From NCBI GenBank assembly GCA_964006375.1, contig OZ023269.1, positions 61,057,968 through 61,121,967 of the forward strand: a stretch of DNA of 64,000 bases, in the 5' to 3' direction. The translations under genes and the position numbers were made by a program. The DNA comes from Tillus elongatus. Taxonomy: Eukaryota; Arthropoda; Insecta; Coleoptera; Cleridae. Of the stretch, positions 48,420 to 59,949 are shown one piece after another (position 1 is the first letter of the stretch; every line of letters begins with the position of its first letter). The notes beneath the pieces are model-generated. The model was given only the letters and a program-made list of their open reading frames with translations, made no database searches and was not told where the DNA came from.

Positions 48420-48560
48420 GCACCAGCTGTTTTAGATCACTCGCTTCGTTAGATATTCTACTCTTAACTCCATACCACCACTCACTGTTTCATTACATGA
48501 TTCTAGTTTAACGCAACACCACGAAATGATTTTTCGATTGCTTCTGGTCGTTATATCAAT
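47486..48560 (-). repeat. Element X, copy 2 (inverted)
   Basis: Reverse complement of 21816-22885, including the (TA)n block at the same internal position. It lies between two family B copies. Confidence 0.7.
48336..48416. repeat. (TA)n microsatellite inside inverted element X
   Basis: A pure TA array of about 80 bp. Confidence 0.97.
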
Positions 48561-49203
48561 TACAGACAGGAAGTTGATTATGCTGATTCGGTTTGATGTA
48601 AGTGGAAATCAGGTGATATTTTGTAATAAAACATATACGTATTGAAAACTCGTTTAATATTATATGCATTATATTCATAACATAAAAAAATACTACAATA
48701 TAATGTGCTCTAATACATTAAAATTGATTGCATACAAGCATATATTTTACCGTATGTTGATATTTTGTTCTAAATTCACACACCATATTTTTGTTTAGCA
48801 ATGAAAAACATACAGGGAAGAATCGGAATACTCTTATATCTAGATAATTATGCTCTAATATTGGCTACAAACATCTAAATAAAAAAACACTTAAACTGTA
48901 GTTCTATTAATGAGTCTCTAATTACACTACTTATGTCTTCTATTATTTTAATAGCTTCTAGTGGTATATTAAAATTGTTCATTATTCCCCATTATATAGT
49001 TTGAAAGTGAATAATGCTGTTTTCTTTGTATTTTCACCTGATATTTAGTTAACATATATGAGTCGTTGGTTTTCTCTCTCACGTTGTTTTCCATATTGTA
49101 AATTATGGTGGGTAATACATTTAAAAATTCTTCGAATATCCACAAATCGAAAAACACAGGTATGTTGCAATTTTTCTTTGATAATTTTACTATGGGCAGG
49201 AAT

Positions 49204-49350
49204 AAGTACACTTGGACACTCTTCCTCTGAAGATGTTGACATTGTCAACGAAACGATCGTAAGGTCTCTGAAATATGTGTTGTGGTGATTTGGGTGTTCT
49301 CCATGTGTACTTATTAGTGCTCATCACAGGTACCAGTTTTCACATAGTGT
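49204..49350 (+). mobile_element. 147-bp hammerhead-bearing insert with 13-bp TSD
   Basis: The word tatgggcaggaat flanks the insert at 49191-49203 and 49351-49363 and is present once at the uninterrupted site in copy 1 (near 16705). The insert starts aagtacacttgg, has an internal inverted match gtgtactt, contains a full hammerhead-like core, and ends tgaaaactggtacctgtga when read in reverse. It matches the termini of PLE-2 at 25742 and 30415, so it is a tiny derivative of a PLE end. Confidence 0.85.
49227..49261 (+). ncRNA. Hammerhead-ribozyme-like motif, best-preserved copy
   Basis: CTGAAGA (49227-49233), one unpaired T, perfect helix II gttgac/gtcaac with an ATT loop, GAAAC (49250-49254), loop GATC, and GTA (49259-49261). 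Helix I begins with TCCT before the core against AAGG after it (three pairs). After an internal loop, ttc can pair with gaa, as in natural type I hammerheads. All conserved core bases are present. The extra base before helix II is the only deviation. Confidence 0.6.
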
Positions 49351-50445
49351 TATGGGCAGGAATTTTGGTAGAGGGTCCACACCAACTTGTAATTGCTTTT
49401 CTGGGTTTTGTGTATGAAAATATGTTTGTGATATGAGAGCACAGTCTTCCGGCTTTAGTTTTTCCTCACTGTTTTTCCTATTGATTTCCAATAACTTTTG
49501 ATTAAATACATCTTCTTGTGTAGGTTGATAATTATCTGTTGCATCTGGTAGAAGCACTTCATCTATTATTTATTGCACAGTTTGCTCACTTTTTACTTCT
49601 TTAACTACTTGATCACCACCTTGTTTAAGCAAGATATTTTCGAAAACTTTAATTTGTTTGCCATTGCGCTGAGGCATAGGCATTATTCTTTTACACGACT
49701 CTATACTAATGTTTCAACTGTAATTGTGATTAAATGTGCTGGGTCTTTATACGTTTCAAAAAGCACGGTCATTTATTTAGCTCTTTAACATGTGTGCCTA
49801 AAATACATTAGGTTACATGTTATATTGCTTATATTTGCCCTTTTACATGGTTTCTTATGGAATATACGAACAAATTAAAAAAACAGACGGTATTTTTATA
49901 CCATGTAGATTTTGCTAGCAATTTCTATTACGAGCGTGCACAGACTTGCAAAACCGCAAACGTCAGGTGTTTGTTTACTCCGATATTATATTATAATTCA
50001 GGTCGAGAGACATGACACCAAACATCATACCTCTAAACCACTTATAAAAAAAAAGTTGGTTTCCGCAAATGCCATATTTGAATTTTACTCGTGGATCCAA
50101 ATGACAATAAACACTATGCCTCTACACCGCCTAATAAAAAAGTTGGTTTGCGCATACACAAACCGCCATATTTACATACGTGATTTTCATAACAGTCGAA
50201 ATGACAGGTCTTATTATTTAGACAGGTTAGATCAAATCTCGATTCAAAATTTAAGTTTTTGAATTTTCGTACTCGACAGCCGCCATCTTGGACGTCATCT
50301 TGGATAACGTCATGTCAGGTTAGACCCCTATTGGTCCTCTATCCAGCCGCCATCTTGGTACGTCACTGAGACGTCCCTTCGCGTATGTGCAGTGACCGGG
50401 TGGTGGGTCCAGAACTCCCCATCTATACCTACTGGCATTAGTTGT

Positions 50446-51284
50446 TAATTCATCTGTTAAAACACCATCGACAACAATTGTAACGAGCGCTTCTACAAAA
50501 AACTAGATTTTTTTACGAAAATTCGCTAAGAATAGATGTTCTTTTTCAGATTTCAATGAAAATATTTGCTAAAATTTCTAATTGTGTTTTTAATCTTTTG
50601 TAACGTCATAAACCAAAGTACAATTATTATTGTTCACAATTCCATCGCCTCCCGAAATTATTTAGACAAAATCTGATTTACATTATACAATGTAAATCCT
50701 GCTGCGAGAACGTATATACATACATTTTCGCAGCAGGGTATAAGTGCCTTTCATTCTTCTTTCCAAATCTTTTATAAACTTATTGGTCCAACACTGAGTA
50801 TCTGCAGGTCTCCTAAATCAAAGACCAGGAGGAACCTTAAACTATCTCTAAAGACCACATGCGTGGGTGTATCCGGTCGTCTCATGTACCGCTAAAGTGT
50901 ATGCCAGCAGAAACTATGGATTGTCTTTATTCCAGTTGATTTGGTGTTCATTAGTAAACACTGTTAAATCGACTCAAAAAGATGTACATTACTTGCCTCT
51001 TCAGCGCCATCTCAACAAAAGCGTTATCCGACATATATCAAAGTTTTATTTACACCCAAACCGTTCCATCTGCACTGCTATGGATTTTTCCAGCGACTTG
51101 TTTTATTCTTGGTTGTACACAGACTGTTTCCTTTACCGTACAGATTTAATTTTCAAATTTTTAATATCTAGTAAAACACTGTCATCCCAATGGATCCAGT
51201 ACATTTTTATGGCAACACCTTTATTACTGCCTTGGGACCAAGACGGTCTTTTAACGCAAGTTTCCTTCCATCTATGTGAAAACT
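50446..51284. other. Non-coding stretch with a small hairpin
   Basis: cctgctgcga at 50698 pairs with tcgcagcagg at about 50728 (10-bp stem). The 142-codon plus-strand frame at 50867-51295 has no recognisable motif and ends inside PLE-type terminal sequence. I do not support it as a gene. Confidence 0.5.
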
Positions 51285-51410
51285 GGAACCTGTGATGAGC
51301 ACTAATAAGTACACTTGGAGAACCCAAATCACCACAACACATATTTCAGAGACCTTACGATCGTTTCGTTGACCATGTCAACGTCTTCAGAGGAAGAAAA
51401 ATTTTAAAAT
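51285..51410 (-). mobile_element. PLE-2-type terminus with hammerhead-like motif
   Basis: In plus order: aactggaacctgtgatgagc, aagtacacttggagaaccca, then the reversed core. On the minus strand: CTGAAGA (51384-51390), C, gttgac/gtcaac with ATG loop, GAAAC, GATC, and GTA at 51356-51358, followed by AGGTCTCTGAA. This core is as intact as the one at 49227. Confidence 0.65.
51356..51390 (-). ncRNA. Hammerhead-ribozyme-like motif
   Basis: Complete core as described for the surrounding terminus. Helix I is three pairs (CCT/AGG), then an internal loop and a ttc/gaa resumption. Confidence 0.6.
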
Positions 51411-51622
51411 TAAACTAAAAGCTACAGTGTATTTATATCGCGTCTAGGTAAACGAACTAGTCCGACGTAAAATTGTCGTCGGCGACCCATCGTTTGTCTA
51501 TTGTGTAGTGAACCGACGAGGTCGAAGACCTGCTTTAATCTTCTGGTTGACAAATTTATGAGCTTTTATGTAATGTGCTTAAAAAGAAAGGCACCGAGTT
51601 ATTTAAGGAATCTGCACGTTCT

Positions 51623-51777
51623 TTTTGCTCTAGAAATTTTCTATGTGAATATTTGAGCAAGCCGACAAGCACATCTGGCGAAACAGACACCATATGAGCG
51701 GATTTGATGGTGTCTGTTTCGCTAGATGTGTCTGTCGGCTTGCTCCAATATTCACATAGTAAATTTCTAGAGCAAAA
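51623..51777. repeat. Long hairpin: 71-bp arms, 13-nt loop
   Basis: Arms 51623-51693 and 51707-51777 are complementary with only a handful of mismatches (centre caccat ... atggtg; outer end ttttgctctagaaattt). No coding content. It resembles a fold-back duplication like that at 42768-42931 but is unrelated in sequence. Confidence 0.9.
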
Positions 51778-51804
51778 TTAAATAACACATTAGATAAAAG
51801 CGGC

Positions 51805-52345
51805 CAACGAAACGATTGTAAGGTCTCTGAAATATGTGTTGTGGTAATTTGGGTTCTCCAAGTGTACTTATTTCTTTCCCTCTATTGATTGGCTGAATAA
51901 CTGGCCCATCTATTTTGTCTTTGATTCACATCGGTGGATCCTACTACTTATATGGTTGTAGCGTTTCCTTTTTCGACAGTTAGATATTTGACCCTTGATA
52001 TTGCAAAGATGCAATGCTAACACTTAAAAGGACAGGGTATCAACGTGACAGTTTAATTTTAGAATTTTTCTTCCTCTGAAAACGTTGACATGGTCAACGA
52101 AACGATCGTAAGGTCTCTGAAATATGTGTTGTGGTGATTTGGGTCTTCCAAGTGTACTTATTTCCTTCCATCTATTGATTGGCTGAATACGTGGCCCATC
52201 TATTTTGTCTTTGATTAACCTCCGTGGATCCTACTACTTATATAGTTGTAACGTTGCCTTTTTCGACAGTTAGATATTTTACCCTTGATATTGCAAAGAT
52301 GCAATGCTAACACTTAAAAGGACAGGGTATCAACGTGACGCACTG
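51805..52345 (+). repeat. 290-bp tandem dimer carrying hammerhead parts
   Basis: caacgaaacgat and the following 250 bp occur at 51805 and again at 52095, a 290-bp period. Shared words include ctctattgattggctgaata and gtggatcctactacttatat. The junction between the units holds a nearly complete hammerhead core; the first unit begins in the middle of one. A truncated multimer of about 290 nt is what reverse transcription of a circular or concatemeric ribozyme-bearing RNA would leave. Confidence 0.75.
52076..52110 (+). ncRNA. Hammerhead-like motif at the dimer junction
   Basis: CTGAAAA (G8 changed to A), C, gttgac/gtcaac with ATG loop, GAAAC, GATC, GTA. One core base is mutated, so this copy should be slow or inactive. 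Confidence 0.55.
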
Positions 52346-52489
52346 TCACGTTTATACCCTTGGCAGCACGCCATCCGGATTGGTGTTCTACCGTGACATT
52401 GCATTCCTAGATACGATGAGTGAAGATTGGAACCTGTGATGGGCACTGATAAGTACAATTTGGAGACCCCAATTCATCATAATACAGTT

Positions 52490-52625
52490 TTTAGACCTGA
52501 CGATCAGTTCGCTAACAAAGTTAGCATCATCAAAGGAATGAATGTTTATTCATGTTTATTCTGTTTATTCACCCCTCTGATACCTCAAACTTTGTTAGCG
52601 AAACGATCGTCTGGTCTAGAAACTG
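52490..52625. repeat. Head-to-head pair of degraded hammerhead-like termini
   Basis: On the minus strand: TTGATGA, helix gctaac/gttagc, GAACT, GATC, GTC (52490-52540). On the plus strand: CTGATAC..., gttagc, GAAAC, GATC, GTC (52580-52610). The two halves form an inverted repeat (cagtttttagacc ... ggtctagaaactg) around a 40-bp spacer. Both cores carry substitutions. Confidence 0.55.
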
Positions 52626-52659
52626 TATTCAAAATTTCTCCAGAATATCCACAACGACT

Positions 52660-53250
52660 ATGATATCTTTTTTGCTTTCGATATGACTTGAAATATACTT
52701 GAATATTCTCTTGGTCACTTTTTTCTTCAACAAAATATTACCAATGCGAAAATTGTTGGCGTCTATGTCTACAATAAACCGTAAACCTCAATGAAGGTAT
52801 GTCATACTGGAAATGCATATAGAACCTCTTTCGGTGCTGTGAATGCTTTTTGGCAGTCATTAGTCCACGCAAAGGTAGTAATTTCGTATGTATTTAGGGA
52901 GGTGGTTGTAAGGTTTTGTATATTGGTAGTAAAGTGACTTCATACATTTTTCTTCTGTCAGTTTATACAAAAGTTTGGTGATGTCCGCAAATTTCTTAGC
53001 AAAACTTCGGCAATATGTACAAAATCTAAGAAAAGTTCGCACCTGGTATATATCGGCTAAAACGCGCCAGTTCTAAATACGTTACGGTTTCTCCGGGTCG
53101 GTATAAACTTCTTTAGGGTAATAATTCCCCAAATAGTTAACTCTTTTTTAAAGAAACATCAGTATTTTGGATATAATTTGAAATTGGCCTTCTCTAGCTT
53201 CTGAATCGCCCCTTCAATATTCTTCGTGCACTACTGAAATTATTTTTCTA
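52660..53250 (-). pseudogene. Gypsy-type reverse transcriptase/RNase H fragment
   Basis: Minus strand, with stops and frameshifts: KRVNYLGNYYPKEVYTDPEK, then QVRTFLRFCTYCRSFAKKFA and DITKLLYKLTEEKC, the RT thumb to connection of Ty3/gypsy elements (usually LRSFLGLCTYYRRFV...). Further on come FAWTNDCQKAFTAPKEVL and DIDANNFRIGNIL, the start of RNase H. No flanking LTR is seen. It is a different lineage from the errantivirus-like element at 58-64 kb. Confidence 0.75.
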
Positions 53251-53259
53251 TCATTTGAA

Positions 53260-53950
53260 ATTATAAATGCCTGTCATGTTTGATGTTGTTGTTATATGCA
53301 CCCATAGGGCTGTAACAACCTTACTTTTTACATGGGCGTCTTTTTAAATTTAATTTTTCCCTGCCCAAGATTGCGTTTTCTGTTCTATTTTGCTTCTAAC
53401 TTTTACCTATTCATCTGTCGATTTTTTAACTTGGCATGGTCGTCGTCATTAATGTTTCTAACTTGGCTCACTACTTGTTGAAAATTTTTATCTTTTACTT
53501 AGTATTTCCATTTTCTACACAAAATGATATCTTTACATTTGCTGGTTTTGTTCTTGCAGAATTTTTTAGGCTGCTTTTCTCGTTCTTTATCCCCTTTTAT
53601 TGCTTTTTTACTTATAGTTAATTTCCTTTCATTCGTTTGATTAAATACAATAGCTGGGAATCCATATTTGCTGCAGCACTACTTGTGCTATAGATCATAA
53701 ACGTGCTCAAACCTGGTATTCATATAGACAATTCTGCCTTGAAATATAACCAATGATTTTCTTACATCTGAACATTGATCTTGTCTGTTGAGCGTCAAGT
53801 ACGGGCTCCCTATAATATATTATATAAAGGTGATGGATTCATTGATTATCCATCTTCTCATAGAGAAATACTTTGGATGTAGCTTCTGTGGTCCCTAGTT
53901 TGATTTTATTTAAACATTTTTTGTAAGTCATAATATTCTCTGAAGCGATT
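53260..53950. other. Non-coding stretch without recognisable features
   Basis: Short frames only; none carries a recognisable motif. Confidence 0.5.
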
Positions 53951-54064
53951 TTTTTCCTTTGAAAATTTAGTGAAAAGTTATATCTTTACTAAATTTTGAA
54001 AAAAATTCTTTAAATGAGCGCAAACTAGGACCCCTAGAACCCATATCCGGAGTCAGTTTCAGAA

Positions 54065-54070
54065 TATATG

Positions 54071-54166
<96 letters not shown>
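54065..54166. repeat. (TA)n microsatellite left of mariner
   Basis: A near-pure TA array (with tatgtata/tacata variants at its start), ending exactly at the mariner terminus. Confidence 0.96.
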
Positions 54167-54169
<3 letters not shown>

Positions 54170-54547
54170 TGATGACTTAAAGTCCCCCCCCCCCCTCTAA
54201 TTTCTGAACCGTCCGGTATATTGTAAATTTGGAACGATAATATATGAGAAAGGTCTACATTTTTTTGACATATCAGTAACAGTTTTAAATGTCAAGGTGA
54301 CAGCTGCGAGCGCTTTCGGAATATTTTTTAAAATGGAAATAGGGGTCGAATGATACCTCATTTCGAAGGTCTTTTTATGCTCAGAACATTCTCCAGTTTT
54401 AAAAACATTTGGTTCAGTATTTTCCAAATAAGAATCAATAATATCGGTTTCTACGTTATGACTACCATTGTTTAATATAACACACTTTTCTAAAAAAGAT
54501 TACTACTATTCATCAGTAGCAAAGTATGCACACATTTACATGTTGTT

Positions 54548-54590
54548 TGGAGAACCACAGATGCTATTCGGCTCATCTGTGGTTTCTCCA
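54548..54590. other. Hairpin in the mariner 5' region
   Basis: ggagaaccacagatg pairs with catctgtggtttctcc across ctattcggct, with one bulge. Its function, if any, is unknown. Confidence 0.7.
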
Positions 54591-54697
54591 TTTTCTGCAC
54601 TTTTGTACCTATTACATGTCATTATTGATTCTTCCTGTCATACTGTTTTTTAATATCTTGATTTAGTATTGACAGAAAGTATTCGAAATTGTTTTAA

Positions 54698-55756
54698 ATG
54701 GCTCGTTCTTTACAAGATAAATTTGAAGCGGTTATTGTTTTTGGCGAAGCTAAACGAAATTACCATGATGCTGTTCGTATGTTCGCTATCCGGAACGCCA
54801 AATATGCAGAAAACTTACGAAAACTAATTTCAAAATTTCAAGAAATGGGTACAGTGAAAGACGCTCCAAGGTCCGGGAGGCCTAAAATTGTGGAAGATGT
54901 AAAAGTCCAGGTCTTAGCTGAAATGATTGTTAATCCCCTACAGCCAACGAAGCACGTGGCTGAGGCATGTAATATTTCGCATACTTCTGTCAAAAGAATT
55001 TTGAGAAGCCATAAGTTTCACTCATATAAAATGAAAATTATACACGAAATAATAGAAGAAGATCCTGATACGCGACTCGAATTTTGCAAAATTATGTCAG
55101 GAAGAATCGTAGGGAATCATCACTACTTGCAGTATATCTGTTTCGGTGACGAGAGTAATTTTATTTTACATGGAAAAGTTAATACCGAAGACTGTAGGTA
55201 CTGAAGTGAGGAAAACCCCCATGTTTTCCGGGAGAGACACACACAGTTCCCACAGAAAATAAATGTTTGGGCGGGCATTTTGGGTAATCACATCATAGGT
55301 CCCATTTTTCAGAAAGGAAACCTTAATGGCCCCAGATATCTGGATATGCTGCAAAATACAATTACTCCACTTATTGATGATGTTGTTGCCCAAAACCGAC
55401 ATAAGTTTCAAGAGGTTATTTTTTAACAAGACGGAGCCCCACCTCACTATTTTAGACAAGTCAGAAATTACCTGGATGAGAGTTATGAAAATAGGTGGAT
55501 TGGTCGTGGAGGTCCTACGGAATGGCCAGCTCGATCCCCAGACCTCACGCCTCTAGATTTTTTCCTTTGGGGATACGTTAAATCTGAAGTTTATAAAACG
55601 GCTCCCGGCTGATTAGATGAACTTAGACAACGAATTATAGATGTTTGTTCAAGAATAACGCCACAGATGCTTCATAATGTCAGAGAAAAATTTACACATA
55701 GAATATTTATTTGTCAGGAGGTCCATGGTGGTCATTTTCAACATCTGTTGAAGTAA
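54698..55756 (+). pseudogene. Mariner transposase with three nonsense codons
   Basis: One uninterrupted phase of 352 codons plus a final stop, from ATG 54698 to TAA 55754, broken only by stop codons at 55202, about 55424 and about 55610; no indel. The N-terminal HTH pair includes GTVKDAPRSGRPK and HVAEACNISHTSVKRIL. The catalytic triad is ICFGDESNF, QDGAPPHY and RSPDLTPLDFFLWG, with 41 residues between the second and third Asp, the DD41D (rosa-like) spacing. A likely original Trp at 55202 (TGG to TGA) precedes SEENPHVF. The lack of frameshifts suggests recent loss of function. The protein would cut and paste the element at TA sites. Confidence 0.88.
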
Positions 55757-56230
55757 CCACTTCAACAGTTTATGCCTTTAGATTTTATCTTAATTGTTTT
55801 TCAATTTTCTTAGTTAGGGTTAATTAGTTGTTATTTGTTTACTGTTATATTGTGTTTTATTTTGAAACATAAATAATTTAAAATTATCTGTGTACTTTAC
55901 TGGGGAAACAGTACGACAGGAACAATGAATAATGACATCTAATAGGTAAAAAAAGTGTGTTATAAACAAGGGTAGTCATAATGCAGAAACCGATATTATT
56001 GATTCTCATTTGGAAAGTACTGAACCAAAGACCTTCAAAATGAGATATCACCTGAGTTCCAATTTAATTTTTAAAAATATTCCGAAAGCGCGCGCAGCTG
56101 CCACCTTGACATTTAAAGCTGTCATTGATATGCCAAAAGATGCAGACCTTGCTAATATATTATCGTTCCAAATTTCATCACAATATACCGGACGGTTCAG
56201 AAATTAGAGGGGGGGGACTTTAGGTCCTCA

Positions 56231-56233
<3 letters not shown>

Positions 56234-56310
<77 letters not shown>
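56234..56310. repeat. (TA)n microsatellite right of mariner
   Basis: The TA array resumes directly after the terminal ctg of the element. Confidence 0.97.
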
Positions 56311-56314
<4 letters not shown>

Positions 56315-56839
56315 GCATATATAGAAAAAAAGTTATATCTCCGGAAATAACAATGCAAGGGCAACCAAGTTTTGTACGCGTGTTTGTATTTTAAATAATG
56401 ACCCACGTACCAAAACTTAAGTCTGTCAGTTAACAGACTAAAAAGCTATAGGCATTTAAAGAAAAAAGTTGTGGGTTTCCTCGAAACGTCAGTCGCGATT
56501 TGAAACGTCAAAATTTGAAACATTTAGGCAAAGAACCTGAAACAAATACGGATTATGTAAAGAAAATGTTCCCAGAAAAGTTTCCGCTTCAACCGTCATT
56601 ATTCTTCATTTAACTAAAATGTTTACAGAAAATTCATTTCAAATAGACCCTTTCTCTGATGCTTTGGCTGTAGGTTTAGTTAAGTGTATGGTTTAACGGT
56701 TTAGCTAATTTTCGTAGAAAAAAATCGCTAATTAGTAGATCGCGACTTTTGAGTTTTAAAAAGACTTCTTCCAATGAGCGCAAACTAGGCCCCCTAGAAT
56801 CCATATCCCGGGTTTTCTTTCAGTTTGTATCTGTTTACA

Positions 56840-57480
56840 TATATACAGGGTGACGCATTTCTACGGTAAAGCACAATATAATTGTTATTATACAAGATAC
56901 GAGAAAAAATTCTATACTTTAATTATAGGGTGTCTTAAGTTGCATCATTCGGGCACCCTGACGTTCCCCGTCCACTTCCCAAGATGGAGTCTGCGCATGC
57001 ACGTGACATCACATGACAGATCTCAGCTGTCAGTTGTCAGCTGCCAGGTGACAGATGTCAGATGATGACAGATGTGATAGATGGCCCAAGATGAAGTCCT
57101 ATCAGTTTTCCGCCAGCCGAATGTATGGCCTCCATGTTTGTTTGTTGAGGTTAAGTCTCTCCATGTGCTGGTTCCCATTCGCTGCTTGTTTATTGTTGTT
57201 GTTGTTATGGCGACAGATGACATATAAGCCTCACGTATATGTTAGGTTATGGTTGGCATATCCACGTGTCAGCTCGCCGATTGTTTGTTAGGTTCCTACA
57301 TTTGTTTGCTAGGTTATGTTACCACGTGTTTGTCATGTGTGTTGTTGTTCTTGTGATGCGTCTTAAGTTGCCATGCTACAGATTTGGCTGGAAATTTGAG
57401 TTTTAACGAAAGTGTGTGTCTCTGCGCGCATGTGTAGAGTACATAGGTACATTCGTTGAAATTATTATTATATGTAGTCT
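56840..57480. other. Non-coding stretch, locally rich in 'cagatg/cagctg' words
   Basis: 57010-57080 repeats tgacagatg/tcagctgtcag-type words several times. The frames here have no recognisable motif. Confidence 0.5.
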
Positions 57481-57490
57481 ACACACACAC

Positions 57491-58442
<952 letters not shown>

Positions 58443-58473
58443 TAAATAAGGCCCTTTTGGCTTTGTGATAAAA

Positions 58474-58766
58474 AATTAATTTATTTAAAACCAAAAAGTA
58501 CAATTAAATAACGAAGTGATTCACTACAAGTTACAACTAACGAACTATGAATGTTGTTAATCGTGGACAAGTAAGGAATGAATCTAAATCTAATTTAACT
58601 GATACTTATAAACTAGGATTGATTATGATGCAGTTTCTGATTGAACTCTGTGACCGCCTGAGGTCGATGTCATTGCTGAGTGGACTATATTGGAACGGAT
58701 GTCGTGGTATTCTTCTTTTATGGTTGCCATATACGGGGCGACGTAGTTATACAGGCTGGCATAATT
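58474..58766 (-). repeat. Putative 3' LTR with adjacent polypurine tract
   Basis: On the minus strand a polypurine tract aggggtggagg (58777-58767) is followed by aattatgcc. The segment to 58474 ends taatt, giving AATTA...TAATT termini. A gtatatgg box and an aataaa signal lie inside. The partner LTR is out of view, so the boundaries are inferred. Confidence 0.4.
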
Positions 58767-58849
58767 CCTCCACCCCTAGTGTGAAGAACGTCCTCGTTCT
58801 TCCCGGTGGGCTCTTCTGGTGTAAGTTGGTTCTTGGACTTGGGCTGCAT

Positions 58850-59420
58850 GGCTCTCTTCTTAATTGTCTGCTGAAAATGTAGCACAGGATGACCATTAGG
58901 ATGACTGTGATTATGGTAGTCATTCCCCTGTGTGTTGAATGTACCTAGGGGTGCAGTACATTATGATGCTTCCTTTTCTCCATCTGACTTTTTAATTTGC
59001 TGGCTTCTTGGAGATGTATAGGGTTGAATCTGATGAGATGTTACGGCTGTGACTGTAGGGGTTGTATCAACTCAGGTACCCATGTAATGTTTGGACTGAT
59101 TTTTCCATAAGTTGCTGTTCATGTATATTTGGCATTTTCCTGGTTGGCTATGAGGGTGTTATTGTGGTGGTCCATCTATCGTATCTTGATGGCATTCTTT
59201 AGTGATACTGATTTGCTGATGGTGATGTTCGCAGGTAAAGCGAAGCAGGTGATACAAGGACTTTATTGTTTTGGGTTGCTGGAACAATATGGGAATTAAG
59301 ATCTTGGAATAGGAAGTTTAGGAGATAACAGTCGTGTCTTTTAAAGATAACATTAAATTTGTTGAATTCAAAAAAAATATTAAAATGTGATTTTTGTGGA
59401 AAATAATTCATTGTCATTAT
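58850..59420 (-). pseudogene. Remnant of an env-like gene, C-terminal part
   Basis: Minus strand, several stops: HIVPATQNNKVLVSPASLYL, then SLKNAIKIR, stop, MDHHNNTLIANQENAKY. Near 58890 there is a hydrophobic segment MTTIITVILMVILCYIF followed by basic RQLRRE. Placement after integrase and before the LTR, the transmembrane-like segment and the short basic tail suit an insect errantivirus envelope gene. The N-terminal part (to 59940) is not recognisable. Confidence 0.45.
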
Positions 59421-59949
59421 GATTAAGCTTAGATATTTCCTATATTGGTTAACTGATTAAAATTAAGCAAAGTTGTTTCTTGTAATATCTTTATACTTTC
59501 CGATAATTTCTAACTTCGTATTATTTGAAATTCTATGACAGCCTTATATCCCGTTTTATTTTGCATTGCATCTAAGGTGGTTTATAATGACTCTAAATTT
59601 ATTGTTAATTGAAACTTAATCTTTTTCTAATCTGTGAGTCATTATGTTACCAAATGATTTTAAGTTATTGAACGGAACCATCATCTCATTCTCATTTGCA
59701 TAAAATAAATCTATGTTTTTTTTTGTTTATTTCTTTTAGATTTTCTTCTAAATTTGACAGTGGTTATTCTTATAATTGATCTTGCACCATCTATGAGGTT
59801 TATTTTGTCCCTAATATGTGTTAGTTTTTGTAATTTAATTTATGGGGCTTTTAATTGGCTGTTTTAAATCTGTTATAATATTTATTAATTGAATTTCACT
59901 TAATTTGATATTCTGATAAGTATTGGGTATTAATTAATAATAATAGTAA

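Larger units (their letters stand above)
48969..49698 (-). pseudogene. Family B reading frame, copy 4, interrupted
   Basis: Same protein as at 16355-16934: LLPDATDNYQPTQEDVFNQK, then DCALISQTYFHTQNPEKQ, VDPLPKFLPI, and after the insert KLSKKNCNIPVFFDLWIFEE and ending YIMGNNEQF. The first codon is ATA rather than ATG, and the same TAA after SEQTVQ is present as in copy 1. The 147-bp insert splits the frame. Amino-acid identity with copy 1 is high despite the long distance, but that may reflect recent spread rather than selection. Confidence 0.5.
48561..50445 (-). mobile_element. Family B repeat, copy 4, longest copy
   Basis: In minus-strand order it runs from gtaggtatagatggggagtt through two 'ccgccatcttgg'-type GC blocks and the family frame, to the shared end (taattgatataacgaccaga). 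It is interrupted at 49204-49350 by a hammerhead-bearing insert. It gives the best view of the full family, about 1.75 kb without the insert. Confidence 0.65.
54167..56233 (+). mobile_element. Mariner element (DD41D type) with about 280-bp inverted ends
   Basis: Starts cagtgatgacttaaagtccc and ends ggggactttaggtcctcactg-like (56213-56233). The inverted match extends about 280 bp inward on each side (e.g. ctgaaccgtccggtatattg against the reverse of 56180-56200; accgatattattgattct). The element sits inside a TA array, consistent with the TA target of the Tc1/mariner superfamily, so the TSD cannot be distinguished from the array. The transposase lies on the plus strand between the inverted ends. 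Confidence 0.92.
53955..56460 (+). repeat. Family D repeat, copy 2, split by (TA)n and mariner
   Basis: The left part (53955-54064: ttttgaaaaaaattcttt, gagcgcaaactagg, agaacccatatccgg) and right part (56320-56460: ttatatctccggaaataaca, acgtaccaaaa) are contiguous in the copy at 30800-31135. The intervening (TA)n arrays and mariner therefore lie inside this repeat. The first part occurs again at 56725-56830. Confidence 0.65.

Noticed and set aside
50867..51295. A 142-codon plus-strand frame as a host gene
   Set aside because: No recognisable motif, and its 3' end lies inside a PLE-type terminus.
56850..57291. Short frames near the tcagctgtcag-rich segment
   Set aside because: They overlap on both strands, are repeat-like and carry no motif.
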